A DNA stretch of 64,000 bases from Phytophthora colocasiae (lineage: Eukaryota; Oomycota; Peronosporomycetes; Peronosporales; Peronosporaceae). A model generated the notes under the pieces. That model was not told where the DNA came from, did not search any database, and was given only the letters and a program-made list of their open reading frames with translations. Every line of letters starts with the position of its first letter. Position 1 is the stretch's first letter. Positions 9,684 to 22,789 of this stretch are shown one piece after another. A program made the position numbers and the translations under genes. Location: the NCBI GenBank assembly GCA_018806915.1, contig JAGKQI010000022.1, positions 124,001 through 188,000 on the forward strand. The letters are read 5' to 3'.

Positions 9684-10498
9684 AACAGTTTGTGTCGGCA
9701 AAGACCACGACCGTGCAATTCCTCTACGAAGCCCTTTGCTCCTAACCACGACTTGGGCGTTGAAACTCAAGACAGTCTACGCGTCATAAGTTATTCAGTG
9801 ATTCGACGGAAGAAACAACGGCTCGGTGTCGCCTGCTAATAAAGGTTAAACGGACAGTCTTGCATGTCACCGAGGTGCTTCCTTCTCGTGAAGAAAAATG
9901 TTTGCATCTGCACTGAGAAAGGAGCAAGTTGGTAACGAGACAAACAGGAGGTTGCAGTCCAGATGAGCGCTACAGCCCAGCAGTTTGTTCCCTACTGGAG
10001 ACTTCTCCAGTGGAAGTACTGGAGACTTCTCCAGTGGAAGTACTGGAGTCTCCGGTAGAGAGCTGAGCTGTTGCATATACCAAAGAAGTCGAGGTGCTCT
10101 TTCGGTGCATAGCACGTCTAGTTTTCCTGAATTCTGCCTCAATAAATAGTACTATACAAGCGATGTCACTACCATACAACCAGCAACTGAAACAAAATTA
10201 GCCAATGACTTTTTAGAGCGAGTGCCGAACTCGCACTTTGCAGGCCAGCAGGTCGCTGAGCCAACGGCATCTTCCGACCGATATGCCACCTATAGAGCTC
10301 CTTGTGCAGCCTTTTAGAGGCAAGTGGGACCTGATGGCAGTTTTTCCGCGTAAGCGTCCCCCGGAGGAATCTCATCTCGTCGTGACTTCTCCTTCACTCT
10401 GTCCCCCCTACGAGCACAAAATTCATCCAGATTTTGTCCTGATTAAACCAGTCAAAGGACAGCAAATACAGGTCCGCAACACCACGTAAGACTCCCCC
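9684..10498 (+). other. Intergenic stretch between the copia element and the first CFPHCCPEHV gene
   Basis: No gene is supported. A short open frame at 10283-10489 starting with ATG just upstream of the next gene could be a 5' exon or an upstream ORF, because a GTAAGA donor-like site follows it. I cannot show this from related copies. Confidence 0.4.
9993..10053 (+). repeat. 24-bp tandem repeat, 2.5 copies
   Basis: The unit tactggagacttctccagtggaag occurs twice without mismatch, then a partial third copy. Each unit holds the palindrome CTGGAGACTTCTCCAG (one central mismatch). Confidence 0.9.
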
Positions 10499-13164
10499 AT
10501 GGTTCGAGTCACGGCTTGCCGCTTCTTACGCATCAGCTGCAGTGAAGACGACCATCCGCTCTTCCGTCGCTACTACGCCAGGTACGACGCGTCCACATTG
10601 AGCCATTTTGTCCAAGCGGTGGACTCACAATCGAACTGAACACGTTGGCCCTCCTACGACGTTGAGTATTCAGGAGTAACAGGAACGCGGCGTCAAGGTA
10701 CTGACTGTCCAAAGGCTTTCGTTTCGCCAGCCAAGAAATAACAGTCTCTCTTTCTAATCCTTCCAGCTCCTACGCTGTTTCCCACATTGCTGTCCCGAAC
10801 ACGTCCAACGCTGCTACTGCGGCTCCTCCATCCACGTGCTGGTGACCTTCGCGGAGGAGCTTCCTGCTGCAGATCGAGGCAATGTGGTCGTGTGCGCTCG
10901 CTTCGAGCCGTCGAGAGTGGTGCCACTCTGGCCAGCCAACTTGGTGGACGTTCAGCGGTTCCAGGAGGACGATAATGAGAACAACAACGAGCGCAAACTG
11001 CATCCAGGAGAAGTAGTGTCGATACCAGCCACTCTCCTGCCTTCAGGGAAACAGGAAGGCCAAGCAGGTGGGGTGGATACGAGGAGACCGAGAGGGAGTC
11101 AAGCAGACGACAAGGTTTGACACTTCAGTTGTTTGTTCAATGAGTTTTGACGTAAGAGTTAATTTGCTTCATGTATCTTCCGACTGAACCTGTTCGTGAA
11201 GAACGCGGTGCTGTACGTACTCAACAACCATCGGTTCCCCAAGTGGGCGTACAGTTACGACAGCAGCGTCACCAGAACGCAACGCGAGATGACGCACCAC
11301 TTGGTGGTCTACGTCTTTCAGCTCACAGGTTCCAGATCTGACCCTGGTCACGTCAACGCAGCAGTTCTCGCACGTTACGAGTCGCCTGGGTTCTCGCTCA
11401 TTTCGTACCGGCGCTCGGGGATCAATGCCCGCGACGCAGGATGCGATCTCCCAGGACTTGAAGTGGCCAATGATGGTAATTTCGCTGCTCTACCTGGAAT
11501 TTGCCTCATGAAATTCCAGCGACGTCAAATGGCATGGAAATTGATTCTTCCGAATGGCAAGAACCGTTTCCGTACGAAAACAAACGCCTCAGTGCACGTG
11601 ACACGCAGAATGTGCCTCCGGCAGGTTTTCTCCAGCAGAAACTGCATCATGAAGAGACAAAGACGCAAAATCACGCAGTTTACGCCTCGATTCTTATGAG
11701 TGGACAGAACGATCCGATGACTTAGCTCAAGATAAGTCATCATGGCAGCGAGGTCGGACCGCACGTGAGTGTGGATTCCGAGAGAAGGGCCAGCAATTGC
11801 TCATTTTGTGGCGTTTCCTTCATAATGTCTCGTTACGTGACCTCGGATTCGGACCCGACGTTGTCGATGAGCACGTGCGTCCGCACTGGTTACGTGCAGC
11901 GTCCGTGCTTCGAGCAGCGGCTTCGACCAGCTGTGGAAATATCCAAGGCGTGACGTCCTCGTTCCTGAGCGGGTTATTCCGCAGCACGTTCGTCGTGCAA
12001 CAGAATCACGAAGCAGCAGCTACAGCTACAGCATCTTCAGATCGAGAGAGAGTTGTGCTTCGAGTGACAGCGTATCTCTTTCTGCGACTGTTTTCGCTCC
12101 GTTCTGTGCAGGAACGTGTGCGTTCTGCATGTAGCGCAATGGGTGAAACGCACGTTCAGGAGGGATTCGTGCTGCTGGTCTCACACGTGTACGATACCTT
12201 CAGTGATGTTCTACGGGAAATTTCAAGAGAAATGCGACCAGCGCCTTTTGAAAACCAAGTGGCTTCGGTGGGCCAACTCGTTGATGAGGTGCTGTCCATT
12301 GTGTACACTCAGCCTCATTTTGCAGAGGAGAAGGCGGAATTATCAGCCTTGTTGTTGGACCACCAGACTTTGTCTGATGCGTTGAATGGCTACATGTTAG
12401 ATTTCTCAGCTGTGAGGCGAGAGAGGGAGTCAAGTCACACGAGACAGCAGCTTTTCGAGCTCAGACACAAGGAGAGTAGCAGGTTGTGGAACCAGCGGTG
12501 GCTGCTGGAGCCTGGGTCGTTGCAACTGGTTGACGTTTCTTCGGGCGAAAATAAAAATGTGGAGGACCTAAATCTGTTGGACATGGCACAGTTTGTCTAC
12601 GAGTTCGGCTGTTTCGACGTCGCTATTGAAGAGCATACGGCGTGCATGTCGATACGCTCTGTGCTATCGATTTTAGACGGTTCAGTTGCTGTTCCTATGA
12701 CATTGGAGCTAGATGGGAAATTTCGAGCGTTGAATGTGCTTCCTAGTGGCATTTTATCAACAATTGGAGGGTGGACTGCCAGCGAATACTCGGCTGTGCT
12801 TTCCGAGGACTGTCGTTCGGTTTCAATTCACTTTGTTGGCTTCTCTGAAGCTCAAATGAATCATGGCGACCGTATCCGAGGACTGAGACGCAGCGGTCAC
12901 ATCCCTCTACGCCGAATTAGCATGTCAATGAAGCTGGAAGAAGAATTCAACAACGACGAAGACCCGAGATCGAGTGATGTCTTCACTTTTGTGCACGGAG
13001 TTGTGTACGGATCGACATTTTACTGTACAGATGAGCAAACGGAAAGGTTGACGCTCTCAGATTCGAGTTTGGACCGCTCTGAGATCTGGAAGCAGGCCAA
13101 ATGGACTCCTCTCAGTGAGTTTCAGGCAGGATTCATCGCTTTGCAGCGTCTTGGGATTATTTGA
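10499..13164 (+). pseudogene. CFPHCCPEHV-family gene, copy A, frameshifted
   Basis: It is a paralogue of the intact gene at 22790-25001. Exons deduced by comparison: 10499-10581, 10674-10697, 10767-11114, then from 11202 on, with introns bounded by GT and AG. Exon 2 is 24 nt instead of 25, which shifts the frame. Further frame changes occur near 11500 and 11700. After that a long clean frame (11797-13164, 455 residues) covers the C-terminal two thirds. Domains: Cys/His-rich start (CFPHCCPEHV), a conserved VCARFEP--V-PLWP segment, SSVTRTQREMTHHL, then a helical middle and a beta-rich end. It keeps the third intron (11115-11201) that copy C lacks. Function unknown. It could still be expressed if unseen introns remove the shifts, but decay is more likely. 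Confidence 0.7.
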
Positions 13165-13421
13165 AATGAGAATTTAGCGATAGGAAGCGCATGGACGCTC
13201 AAATATAACAGAAATGCAGGAATGGACTGCAGTCCTTCAACTTGATGCGTTCGAGGTCCACATAAACGTCATGACCCCACGCAACTTGGCCTTTCCATTT
13301 CCAACGACAGGTCACCAATGTTAAAACGTTCGTTCGCTTAACTGTTCAACTCAAGTGGACGCAAGATGCGAGCCAATACACTTCAATTCGTTAACTCATG
13401 AGCGAGCGATATACATATACT

Positions 13422-14067
13422 TTAGAGAGCAACGTAACCTGCTTGTACTTCAAACAACGGCTCCCACTTCAACTCATTCCACACAGCACTTCGATCTCCA
13501 CTCGTCATGGTTCCTAACTTCCGTTTAACACGACCAAGTCCATCAGAGCGACTGAAAGTCGAGCCATACACAGTCCCATGCACAATAGTAATATAGTCAG
13601 AGCCTCCCACTTCCTGTTGAGACGCTTGCTCTAGCGTGAGGGAGATCGTAACTCGACGGATCATTGTTTCCAGACTCTCCCGTCCAGCTGACCGGTTAAC
13701 ACGCGGACTCTCCTCTATGAAAGCAAAGAAGTGGACGCTCAAACAATTTCCGTCCTCAGAAAGCGAAGCCTCATAGTCTCCAAGTGACCACCCATCGGCC
13801 GTGGCAACCACAGACGATCTGCCACTCGGCAGCACTCGGAACGTACGCATCCGCCCGTCCAGTACGAGCTCCATAGGTGCTGTCATACCTCCACCAAGAG
13901 TCAGAGCTGCTTGTAGCGACATACAGATGGCTTCCCCTTGATACAGTCATGTCCACACAACCAAATTCCTGGACGAGCTGCCTACCCGGCCAACTGACTG
14001 GTTCACATGCGGATTCTCCTCCTCGAGGACTCCCCCGACCATCACGTTCCTCAGCGTGTATTTGCAT
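13422..14067 (-). pseudogene. CFPHCCPEHV-family gene, copy D, C-terminal stub
   Basis: Only the last ~210 residues of the family are present. They match the C-terminal part of copies A, B and C (QEFGCVDM, MELVLDGRMR--RVLPSG, a G-V-GSTFS segment and the ending F-VQAGYVAL). One frame change lies near 13900. Upstream of 14067 the family sequence stops and copy B begins at 14145 in the same orientation, so this looks like a leftover of a tandem duplication. No start codon or promoter was found. Confidence 0.75.
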
Positions 14068-14144
14068 TTTTACCGTAATCCTTGTAGTTTACACAAAACA
14101 AAGTTGAATGTTCCAGCAAGGGCACTGCAATTCATCATGCGCCG

Positions 14145-16720
14145 TCAGATAGCAACGTATCCAGCGTGGATCTCGAGCACCGATATCCAATCCAGACTCT
14201 CCCAGATTCCACCTCTATCAACCAACGTCAATTCCGAGAGCTTCCTGCTGGATGAATAGTACGTCGAGTCCCATGCCCTCCCTTGTACAACGATGAACAG
14301 GTCCGTCGAATCTCCTGAGGTGTCGGGGTTGACTTGTTGCTCTAAGTTGAGAGACAAACTCACCCGACGCACCTGCATTTGTCCATCTTCAATAGCCGCC
14401 TCCTTAAATTTAAAGAAGTGCAGCATGACAGACTGGGTGTCATCTGCATGCACCGCAACGTAGTCTCCAACAACCCAGCCCCGGCCGTCGCGATCATTGA
14501 GGACACTCCACTCGGCAACGAATTGTACTCACGCAGCCGCCCGTCAAGCACCAATTCCATCGATGTCGCATACGTTTCACTGATAAAAGGGATCACTGAT
14601 CGCACCACCATGCATCGCGCGTCTCCATCAGCAAATCCTAAATCCACGCAGCCAAACTCGCGAATGAACTGCGTCATCGATAACAAACTCACATCATCGG
14701 ATGCAAAGCTGTTGGAGTGGTGGTCAGTACGCGTAAGGCGTACGGAACCAGGTTCTAACAACCATCGGCGAGTCCATAAGTTTGTACCTCTGAGCTTGCA
14801 CCCTTCGAAAACTGATGCTGGGGCCGCCGAACTTGCGTCATGAACGCTTGGGTGTGCAATTCAAAGCATTTTGGGAGGAGTCAACGTGTCGATTCATCAG
14901 CAAAGCCAAAACCGCTGGTCTGAGCTCACTAAACTGTTCTCGGCGGTACACGACGGAGACCACCTTATCTACCAATTCTGACAGGTTGCTGTCGTTCTGG
15001 TTCAGACTGGAAGGTTTTGTAGACACTTCGGCAAGTATGTCTGTGAGAGAGTCGTACAGGTTTACCACGAGTGAAATAAACCTCTCGCGTAGCTGCTCAA
15101 CACTGATAGATCCACTTGCAGCCCGATGAGCGTCGCTTAATATGTACTGAACGGTACAGGATGACATTGCGCGAAGAAGGAGATACACACACTCTTGAAT
15201 CGTAGCTTGGTCGCTTGTCAGTGTTTCAATGTTCGATGCACCGAAAATGTTGTTTGTGAACGTCGACATCGCCGCTTCCAGTGATGAATTGAAACCAATC
15301 GACGGTTCTTGGAGAGCCCTTGCTGCACGCAGCCAATGGGAGCGTATGAATTCATCGATCGTGTCTCGGTGTAACGCAAGATCTTTTGGTGTAACGCACT
15401 GGAGGAAGCTCCATAGGATAAGGAGATGCTGAGCCTTCTCGCTGAAGCCAGGGTTACGACTATCCGCCTCAAACTGCCACAGTGTATCACTTTCTGGATT
15501 GGAAGTTTGAGAATCGGGATTATTTTGTTCGTCACTTGGTTGGATTTCGTGGGCTGCTTGAATAGGATTCCGTTTCATAAAATTACGGTCGATCACATGA
15601 GAATGGACTCTCAATTGATGGTGAGATATTCTCTGCTGCTGGTCTTGAAAATGCTGACGCAGCTGAAGTTGAAGTCGGTGCTGCTGGCGCTCTTGTTGCT
15701 GAACTATCCATGATGCAGATTGTTCTTCAGGTATCATAGCACCCTGGATGTTTTCCTCGGATCTGTCCACGGGGAATGCTGGCAGCAAACAACCTGGATT
15801 GCTTGCAGCTCCAGATCGCCGATACGAAACAAGGAGGAATCCTGGAGAGGCATGTCGTGCTAATACGACAACATTTGGCTGTTGTGGTGATACGGCTATT
15901 GCCGCAGGAATTCGTCGGAAAACGTACGCAACTAAGTGATGCGTCATCTCTCGTTGCGCACGCGTCACGCTGCTGTCATAGTTGTAGAACCATTTCGGAG
16001 ATAGCCGCTTGTTGAGAATGTACAGAGCTGCATTCTACCACATCAAACGTTAGCGCAGTTAGGTAGACGAACTGTGCAATCGTGCCAGCCTGTTTGTCAT
16101 ACCTTCGGAAATCCGTGATGATTCGCGTGTGTTTCTCTTTCCGCTACCACCCAAGCATCACCGCTGCCTGTTGTCTGACTGGCCGTTGTTAATAAAACGT
16201 CGGGAAGTGCCACGCGTTCCCCGATGTCTAGTCTGCACTTGTCTTCCCGTCTGCTGCCGTCGTTTACACTTGTAGCGCCGAGATCCCGAGCTAAATCCGC
16301 CAAGCCAGCAGGCCATAAAGGAGCTACACGAGATGGCTCGAAGCGAGCACACACCAGCAGATCACTCGGCGGCTCAGCGCCCACGTCAGCTGAGAACGTC
16401 ACCAATACGTGGACTGAGCACCCGCAATAGCTCCGTCTGACATGCTCCGGGCAGCAGTGTGGGAAGCATCGCAGTAGCTACATGTAAACCGTTAGAAACT
16501 CCTGTAGCAAAGCCACGTTCGAAACGAAACCTAATAGAGTTCTGAGTGTTCGCACCTTGATTCCTCGCTCACGGTTGTTCCTAACCAAACACGAGTCAGC
16601 ATTTGCGATCTACCGTAAACGAGCGTTCATACTGTACCTGGCGTACTCTCGACGGAAGAGCGGGTGATCTTCCTCCTTACAGTCAAGACGCAAGAAGCTG
16701 CACGAGACCACACGAACCAT
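14145..16720 (-). pseudogene. CFPHCCPEHV-family gene, copy B, frameshifted
   Basis: Exons deduced by comparison: 16720-16638 (MVRVVSC start), 16580-16556, 16477-16103, and 16034 onward. All four join in phase, and introns are 57-81 bp with GT/AG ends. The open frame from 16034 runs to 14838. Then two frame changes (near 14840 and 14440) are needed to reach the family ending (LEIHAGYVAI) at 14145. Features match copy C: CFPHCCPEHV, VCARFEPSRVAPLWP, SSVTRAQREMTHHL, LARHASPGFLLVSYRRSG, and LEPGSV in the C-terminal part. The middle is Gln-rich (QQQERQQHRLQLQLRQH). The N-terminal half looks sound, so the damage may be recent. Function unknown. Confidence 0.75.
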
Positions 16721-18604
16721 GACGAATGGTCGGTTCGGTGGGGCAAAATGTGATCTTCTAAGCGGCACGGAGAACTTGGTGTACGGAGGAAAATTAGATG
16801 ATTCGAGGTGAATTAAGCATTGATACACGTCCAGTATGCTGGTCTCTCACATTGGTGTGGATTTCGAAACACTTGCTAGTCGTAGACGCACGATAGTAGA
16901 AGCAGCACGTTGAGTCAGAGAGCAAAAATGAGCGAGCTTTCGCGGTTGCCAAGTCTGGTATACCGGTACATACCGGTGAATGCAATACTGAGCACGAGGT
17001 ACGAAATGGTACGGGAGGCTGGTTTGCCCTGCAAAAAGTCTGGCTCCTGTCCAATAGCGCTGGTTTTGCTCCCTGAACCCAGCACAGCGACGGAACTCGG
17101 GAGCTTCAATAGGACTGGGATAATGGTAGATTGTAACCTTTGTGATTCCTCATCGGACGTTCCTTCCAACTTGTAGAGCCTTGTACAGTGTGATATACCT
17201 ATGCAGGTTGTATGCAGGTCGTGTTTCGACCACCGACAGTCGCTGGACGGTGGACTGCGAGATTGGATGGCAAACAGTTGTCCCCAACACCTGACTCATT
17301 ATGGTCCATTTTCTGTTTGGCTACATGACAAGATTACGGGCACAATATGGCTGCGAAAGCAGGGTCGAACGACTCGTTCTGTACGAGGAACTGAGGATGC
17401 AGCGGCGAGTACATGTTTGCCAATGTAATAGTACTAAAAAGCGTACGCGGAAATCTAGCACCTTTTTGAACTTTCATTTACTGTACCTGTTCGACCCCAA
17501 TGGCACGTCATCCTCCGAAGATAAAACCCGGGTGTCCCAAAAAGCGTAAAACTCGTACTTGCTTCAGATGCAAAGTGTTGCAGCCAATATATGTTACTTG
17601 GTCTACAATGTAGCCAGCTTCCGATGCAAAGTGACGTTTAGCTCACCGACTAACTGAAGCAACAACTTTCACAAAAGGCTGGCTGTGGCTTTTCAAAAGT
17701 AGTATTGGCTTTCAAGCAAGATGTATTCAATTAAACAGGATGATCTGGACAACGTTGGCATTTGGGGAATCGAATCCGGCAGTGAGGACGAGAGCATGAG
17801 CGAGCAAAAGTGAGTACCTTTCTCAGACAACCTTGCTGTTGCGAAACGCATTGCAGCGATTGACTGGACGATGTTACGGTAAATACTAGATTTCAGCTTC
17901 AATCTCGTTCCGTCCCGCAATATGGTGTAACCAATCAGATCGCAGGATTCGAATGCAATCGGATGCATGCATCCGTACCAACCCTGAGGATTTCCGAAAG
18001 GTGAGCAAATGGTTTGACGGCGCTCATTGGGGTGACGAAGACTATCCCCCTAGCGAAGTTGCTACAGATTGGCTTTATCCCCGCGTACTGCATTTTGGCA
18101 GCCAAAATTTGGCCCGAACGGTGCCAACGCGAATCCTCGTAGCGAAAGGATAGGATATTTTGGTTAATTTAACATCATTTATTTTGGTCTACTTGAGTCG
18201 CGTGTGATTCGGATGCACGCATCAATTGCATCCGATTGCATCTTAACCAACAGTACTCAGGGTAGAACACGAGCTGATTGATCAATTTGGCCAGTGGAGG
18301 CAAAGATCCTTATTGAGCACCTCAATAAAGGCCGTGCTACATATATTGATTGACGAGCAAATCAAAGCAAATATATTCTTTCGTTGTTTTCGCGCCAGAG
18401 CTCACGTAGCTTTATCAAGTTTTAGGCATCTGCCTTCGAGAAATTTCAAGAGTGCATCAGGGCGATGGTAAATTGAAGATCTGAGGATACGTGAAAGTCT
18501 ACTTCGAAGTAATTTTCTACTACGAGTTCAATGAGGTCAAACCTAAGAACGCAATACATTGTAGTGGTTTTGCTTGCTGAGGAGATGTGCTTGCACTGCC
18601 AGTT
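16721..18604 (-). other. Intergenic stretch with a small exon-like ORF and a fold-back repeat
   Basis: No supported gene. An ATG at about 17721 opens a short acidic ORF (Asp/Glu/Ser-rich, ~30 residues) followed by a GTGAGT donor-like site. An open frame at 17953-18153 is in the following fold-back region. Neither matches a family I know. Confidence 0.35.
17953..18241. repeat. Fold-back element, 15-bp perfect inverted repeat
   Basis: The sequence atgcaatcggatgca (17953-17967) is repeated in inverse as tgcatccgattgcat (18227-18241), with 259 bp between. Each arm is next to its own palindrome-like stretch (ggatgcatgcatcc at 17961-17974; ggatgcacgcatc near 18211). This could be a small non-autonomous DNA transposon. 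No clear target duplication was found. Confidence 0.45.
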
Positions 18605-20421
18605 TTACTGATCTAAGGACCATGACATCATCCACTCTAGGTCTCCTTTCCAATTTCTGTGTAATGTACTAGTGATATGCTGCCTCCATCCACGTCTTGA
18701 TATGGCTATTCTCAATGAAACCACCCATGTCTGCTCTGTTACCAAGTTCGGGATATCTCGTAGCCAGAAGCAGCACAACGTCAAAGTAGCCTCCCGTGCT
18801 TGCGCCGTCAATGCTTTCGGCGAACAACCTTCAGTTCGATTCTCGCTGAGCCACTGAACTGCGTCGAGATGACCCATAGCCGCAGCTTCATCCATTGCTT
18901 TGACTGTGCATCCTTCGTGAACATGTTCGTCTAACCACTGGAGCACAGATAAATGGCCCTCTCGCGCGGCAGCGTCAAAAGCTGCCGGAGAAAATTTCGC
19001 TGTTGAGTGTTCACAAAGCCATTTGACCATGTCTAAGTTACCACTCGCGGCTGCAATGTCCATCACATCTACAGAGGCTCCGTCCAGTAATTATCGTGGA
19101 GCCACTTCAGCACCTCGAGGTGGCCATGTGCAGCTGCAAACTGGATCGCCGCCATTGTGCAAGTTGGCACAGTCTTCCCTAGTTCAACCATTGCGATTGT
19201 CTCCATTGCCAACGCCACTCTGTGTAAATACTTCAGTATGTGGAGATGGCCGTTCATGGCAACAACATCCATCACCGTCGTATTGTACTGTTGTTTGGAC
19301 CCAGCTTCGTACAAATCGACGCTGGGGTTGTCTCCGAACTGCGCATGGAGCCACTCCACTATCTGAAGATGCCCGTTAGTAGCTGCTCCACGCATTGTGC
19401 GATGGGTGCACGTGGCACCACAGTGGCTGTGAAGGTACTGACCAATCTCCAAGTGTCCATTGCTTGCCGCTAAGTCCATCGCTTTGTACGCCAAGTTCCA
19501 GCCGAGGTTGTTCTCCCTGAGCCACTGTACCACTGATAAGTGTCCGTTCGATGCTGCATCGCAAAATGCCTCGCCATCAAGATACACAATGCCTTCGTTC
19601 ACCAGTAGTTGGACGATCTCCAGGTAGCCTCGTGCTGCTGCGTTCTTAAGCGCCCACTGCTTACCGACATCTCGATGCTGGTCCAATAGCCATTGCACCA
19701 TGTCCAGACTGCCTCCTTCCGCTGCGTAGTCAATCCGTGGAGGTTGCCAGCCATCTGCAACTAGCCGTTGCACTGCCGTGAAATCCCCATGGCGCGCCAA
19801 TTCATCCATCACTTCTTGGTTACTGTTCATGTAAAACCCATGGAAGACATCCGTGTACAACCAGATTACCAGGTCTCCATGTCCTCCAGACGCAGCAGCA
19901 AGAAGGACGTTACTCTCCCATAACTTTACTTGATGAGGCTTCTTGTCTGTGAGTACACGAGCACCAGCCTTCTTGTAGTCTTCATGTATATTCACCAGCA
20001 CCTGCAGAATGTCTCGCTTGCCACGTTGTGCTGCTGCCTCCACTGCTTGAGCCGGCACCAAGCAGTTGGTGAACTGGTCTACGAGCCACTGCACAGTATC
20101 CACATCTGCATGTTTACAGGCCTCTATCATCCCCTTGGCGAACTGGTCTTGGTAGTAGAAGTGGTTTGTCCACAGCATTTTGGCCGGCCGCCAGGTATTG
20201 GTCGGCTGGCACCATGAGTCTGCAATAGTCTCCGATGACTTACTGGCATCCCAGATTCTCTGTAGGAGCGATACAGAGCCCACGGCTGAAGCTCGAGAGA
20301 GCGGTAGACTCGAAGAGCAGTCCAGGAAAGATGATAGCGTGTCCGTCACGTGCGAGAGCTCGGCGATACCTGCTTGCGAGCGAGTCACCACGACGACGCT
20401 GGTTAATGGAGCCGGGGTCAT
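18605..20421 (-). pseudogene. Ankyrin-repeat protein gene, frameshifted
   Basis: The frame from ATG 20421 runs for 450 residues. It has an ~85-residue leader, then about a dozen ankyrin repeats of the oomycete W-L type (GHLEVLKWLHDN, GSLDMVQWLLDQ, GYLEIVQLLV, GHLSVVQWLRENN). The frame stops at 19069-19071 in mid-repeat. A one-base shift restores repeats (DIAAASGNLDMVKWL, GHLSVLQWLDEH, GHLDAVQWLSEN). A second shift near 18800 would carry it to a stop at 18669-18671. Ankyrin repeats bind proteins; the partner is unknown. Two separate shifts argue for a pseudogene, though sequencing error in this draft-like region cannot be excluded. Confidence 0.8.
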
Positions 20422-22789
20422 GCTGAAGTGGAAGTGCTAGTGCCACGCACGTTGTCAAATGAGGTGCACGGACATCGACGAGGAATCTGAAGCAATCGTC
20501 TCGTCGTCCGTGACACGCCGACCAGCAGACACGACGAATCTGCTGCCATTTCTCGCCTTGTTTCGCGTCTGGAGAGACCGGGAGATTTAATGCAGGGATA
20601 TCCGGCACTATCGATTGAGTTTGTGCGGTGGGTAGTTGGCTCAACTGCCTTGATGTTGCGAGCGAAGACTCTACTGGAGGATCGAGCGGCGCGACAGAGT
20701 GACTGCGACACTTGATTGCTGACGGTTTAAGTACGGCTGGTTCGTTCGTCAGCGTTTAACGAACTGGTGGTCGCGGCACGCGTGTCGGGGCCCAAGGAAG
20801 CCTTCCGAGTTACTGTCTAGAGTGAAGCTGCATTGACGACAATGCTCAGCCAGTTGCCAGGTTTGTGAGCCTCCCACTCAGAGTCCCAGGGTGGTGTGCG
20901 ACGTAGACCCGCGCTTTTGCGACGCGTGCAGCATCCATCCCTGGAAGAGCGTTCGAGGAAGCATTCAAAACGCGATGGGAGGCATCGTCGCAGAGCCGAA
21001 TGGACGAACATAATGGAAACTCGTACATTTGCATGGATGAATGCTTTAGAGAAGCTGCACGAGCGATAACATACACGCCGAAGGACGAGTGGTGAATATG
21101 TAACGTCGTGGATTATCGGTAGTGACTTCACGTTAAAGAAGAACGATGGCTCTGTTGTTCCGCCCTTTACCGTTAGGAACCGTAGGAGAGAGATTAAGTT
21201 CCGTCAGCTTCGTCTGCAGGTCAGACTCTGCGTTGATGAGGACTCGTTCCTCTGGATCAGCGTAGATATATGTAACCTCGGTAATATACTACTCTTCATC
21301 CAGTCGCGTAAATGCTATTCGTGGCGTGGTAATGGCGCTTGTCTTGGCAAGTGGTTGAAAGACATGGTCGTGCACCTACCAGCCTGCCTTCCCATGCGAG
21401 ACGCGCATGTATCGGGAGCACGGCCGGGATAAGAGTGTGACGGCCCTAATGGAAATCCCTAATAACTTAGGGTATCCATGATTGTTAATAACAATCAGCT
21501 TTTTTTTTTAAATAAAAAAGCGTCACGAGATTCTCGCCGTTTCCGTTCTCGCCAAAACTTACGGGCCTACGTGTACTAGGATAACAACTTGTTACTAACA
21601 AGGTGGTCCATGAACTACTTACTGCCCAATTCGATCCAAGCTCGGTAAGACGCTTTCGGTACATTTGCGGGTGTGTCGACAGAGACGGACCACCCGCCGC
21701 ATTCTACATTATCTCCCCTCCCTACTGAGCCAACACAGGCAAAGATCACAGTCAAGAGAGGAATGCAAGGGGTAGCACGCGCGTCGCCCGCGGCTCCCTT
21801 TCTCGCCCGGGGCCCTCTTCTGCGCGATCCGACCATTGACAACGTCAGAACAAACGATTTCCGCGTTGAATGTCTTCTAACACGCGTGTCATCAATGCAG
21901 AGCGATTTTGCTGACTCAAGGTTGTGTGACCAGATGATGAGAGAGATCGACACCAAAACAAAAGTGCGCAGTAGATTGAGTACAGGATACATGTAACGTG
22001 AGGTGAGTTGGGGAAAATTGTTAAGACGCATTGTACAGTGATTGTATTACAAGTATCTAACGAGCTCTTTCGTGTTTCCCTACTTGTTACAGGTATGGTT
22101 AGATCTTTCTCGCATATATTGAGAATCGCAATATGTTGCTCCCTCTACGGGTTTACAAGGGTACAACGGGCATTGAGTCAATATAATTGACGCGTCCACA
22201 TAACATGCTTGAGCCTTTCTGTCGAAGTCGGCGCTTCTGTTACATGTACGAACTGCATGAGAATGTCGTGCAGCTGACGTTATAGATAAGCTTCAAGAAT
22301 TCTTCGCAGGAATCGGGACACAAGCAGCTTGGCAGCGACAATGAATTAGGAATAAGGTCGTTGCAAGGTTCTTGTTTTAAGTGTGGTTGACTGTCGACAC
22401 CTTGATTCTCGATCAAGTAAGCGTTTGTGCTTGAGCGGTGCGCATGATAACGAGATCTCAGGAGAAGCTTAAGAGGTAAAACGCGGGGTGAAGCTCCAAG
22501 TTTACTAGCAGCGGGATGTATATCGTGTACAGGGACTCCGTCTTTAGTATTTAAACAAAGCATTGTCACGTGCCAGCTTCAACGCGAAAGATCTGCAGTT
22601 TCAAGACAGCCAACAAGAAGACACGAAACACGGTAAAAATGTAAGTAAACGGTTTATCTTACACCGATATGCCACGAGTTAGCTTACGCAGGCGTTAAAC
22701 CTGCCATGTGCGTTTTTCAGGCTATTCTGGTCTGAATTGTGGACGGTCGGTGCCTCCTCAGTCCTCCTGTTCTTCGCGAGACACTTGCC
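20422..22789 (+). other. Intergenic stretch, 2.4 kb
   Basis: No gene is supported. Several short open frames (for example 20817-21131 minus, 21673-21996 plus) have no recognisable features. At 21436 a sequence starting TGTGACGGCCC and rich in A/T with an oligo-T/A run may be an LTR remnant (listed apart). Confidence 0.5.
21436..21753 (+). repeat. Possible solo LTR or LTR remnant
   Basis: The stretch begins TGTGACGG and carries TCACA near its other end (21746-21750). It is flanked by AAGAG on both sides (21431-21435 and 21754-21758). The two signals do not agree exactly on the right border: the inverted ends would stop at 21750 and the direct repeat begins at 21754. Confidence 0.25.

Noticed and set aside
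17520..17545. Sequence ccgggtgtcccaaaaag, which recalls ends of Tc1/mariner elements
   Set aside because: Only one end is present; no inverted partner or transposase was found nearby.
20240..20711. Minus-strand open frames just upstream of the ankyrin gene
   Set aside because: They overlap the ankyrin N-terminus or its 5' region, show no domain, and one is in a shifted frame of the same DNA.
20817..21131. Minus-strand ORF of 104 codons
   Set aside because: There is no homologous copy, domain, promoter or intron signal to support it.
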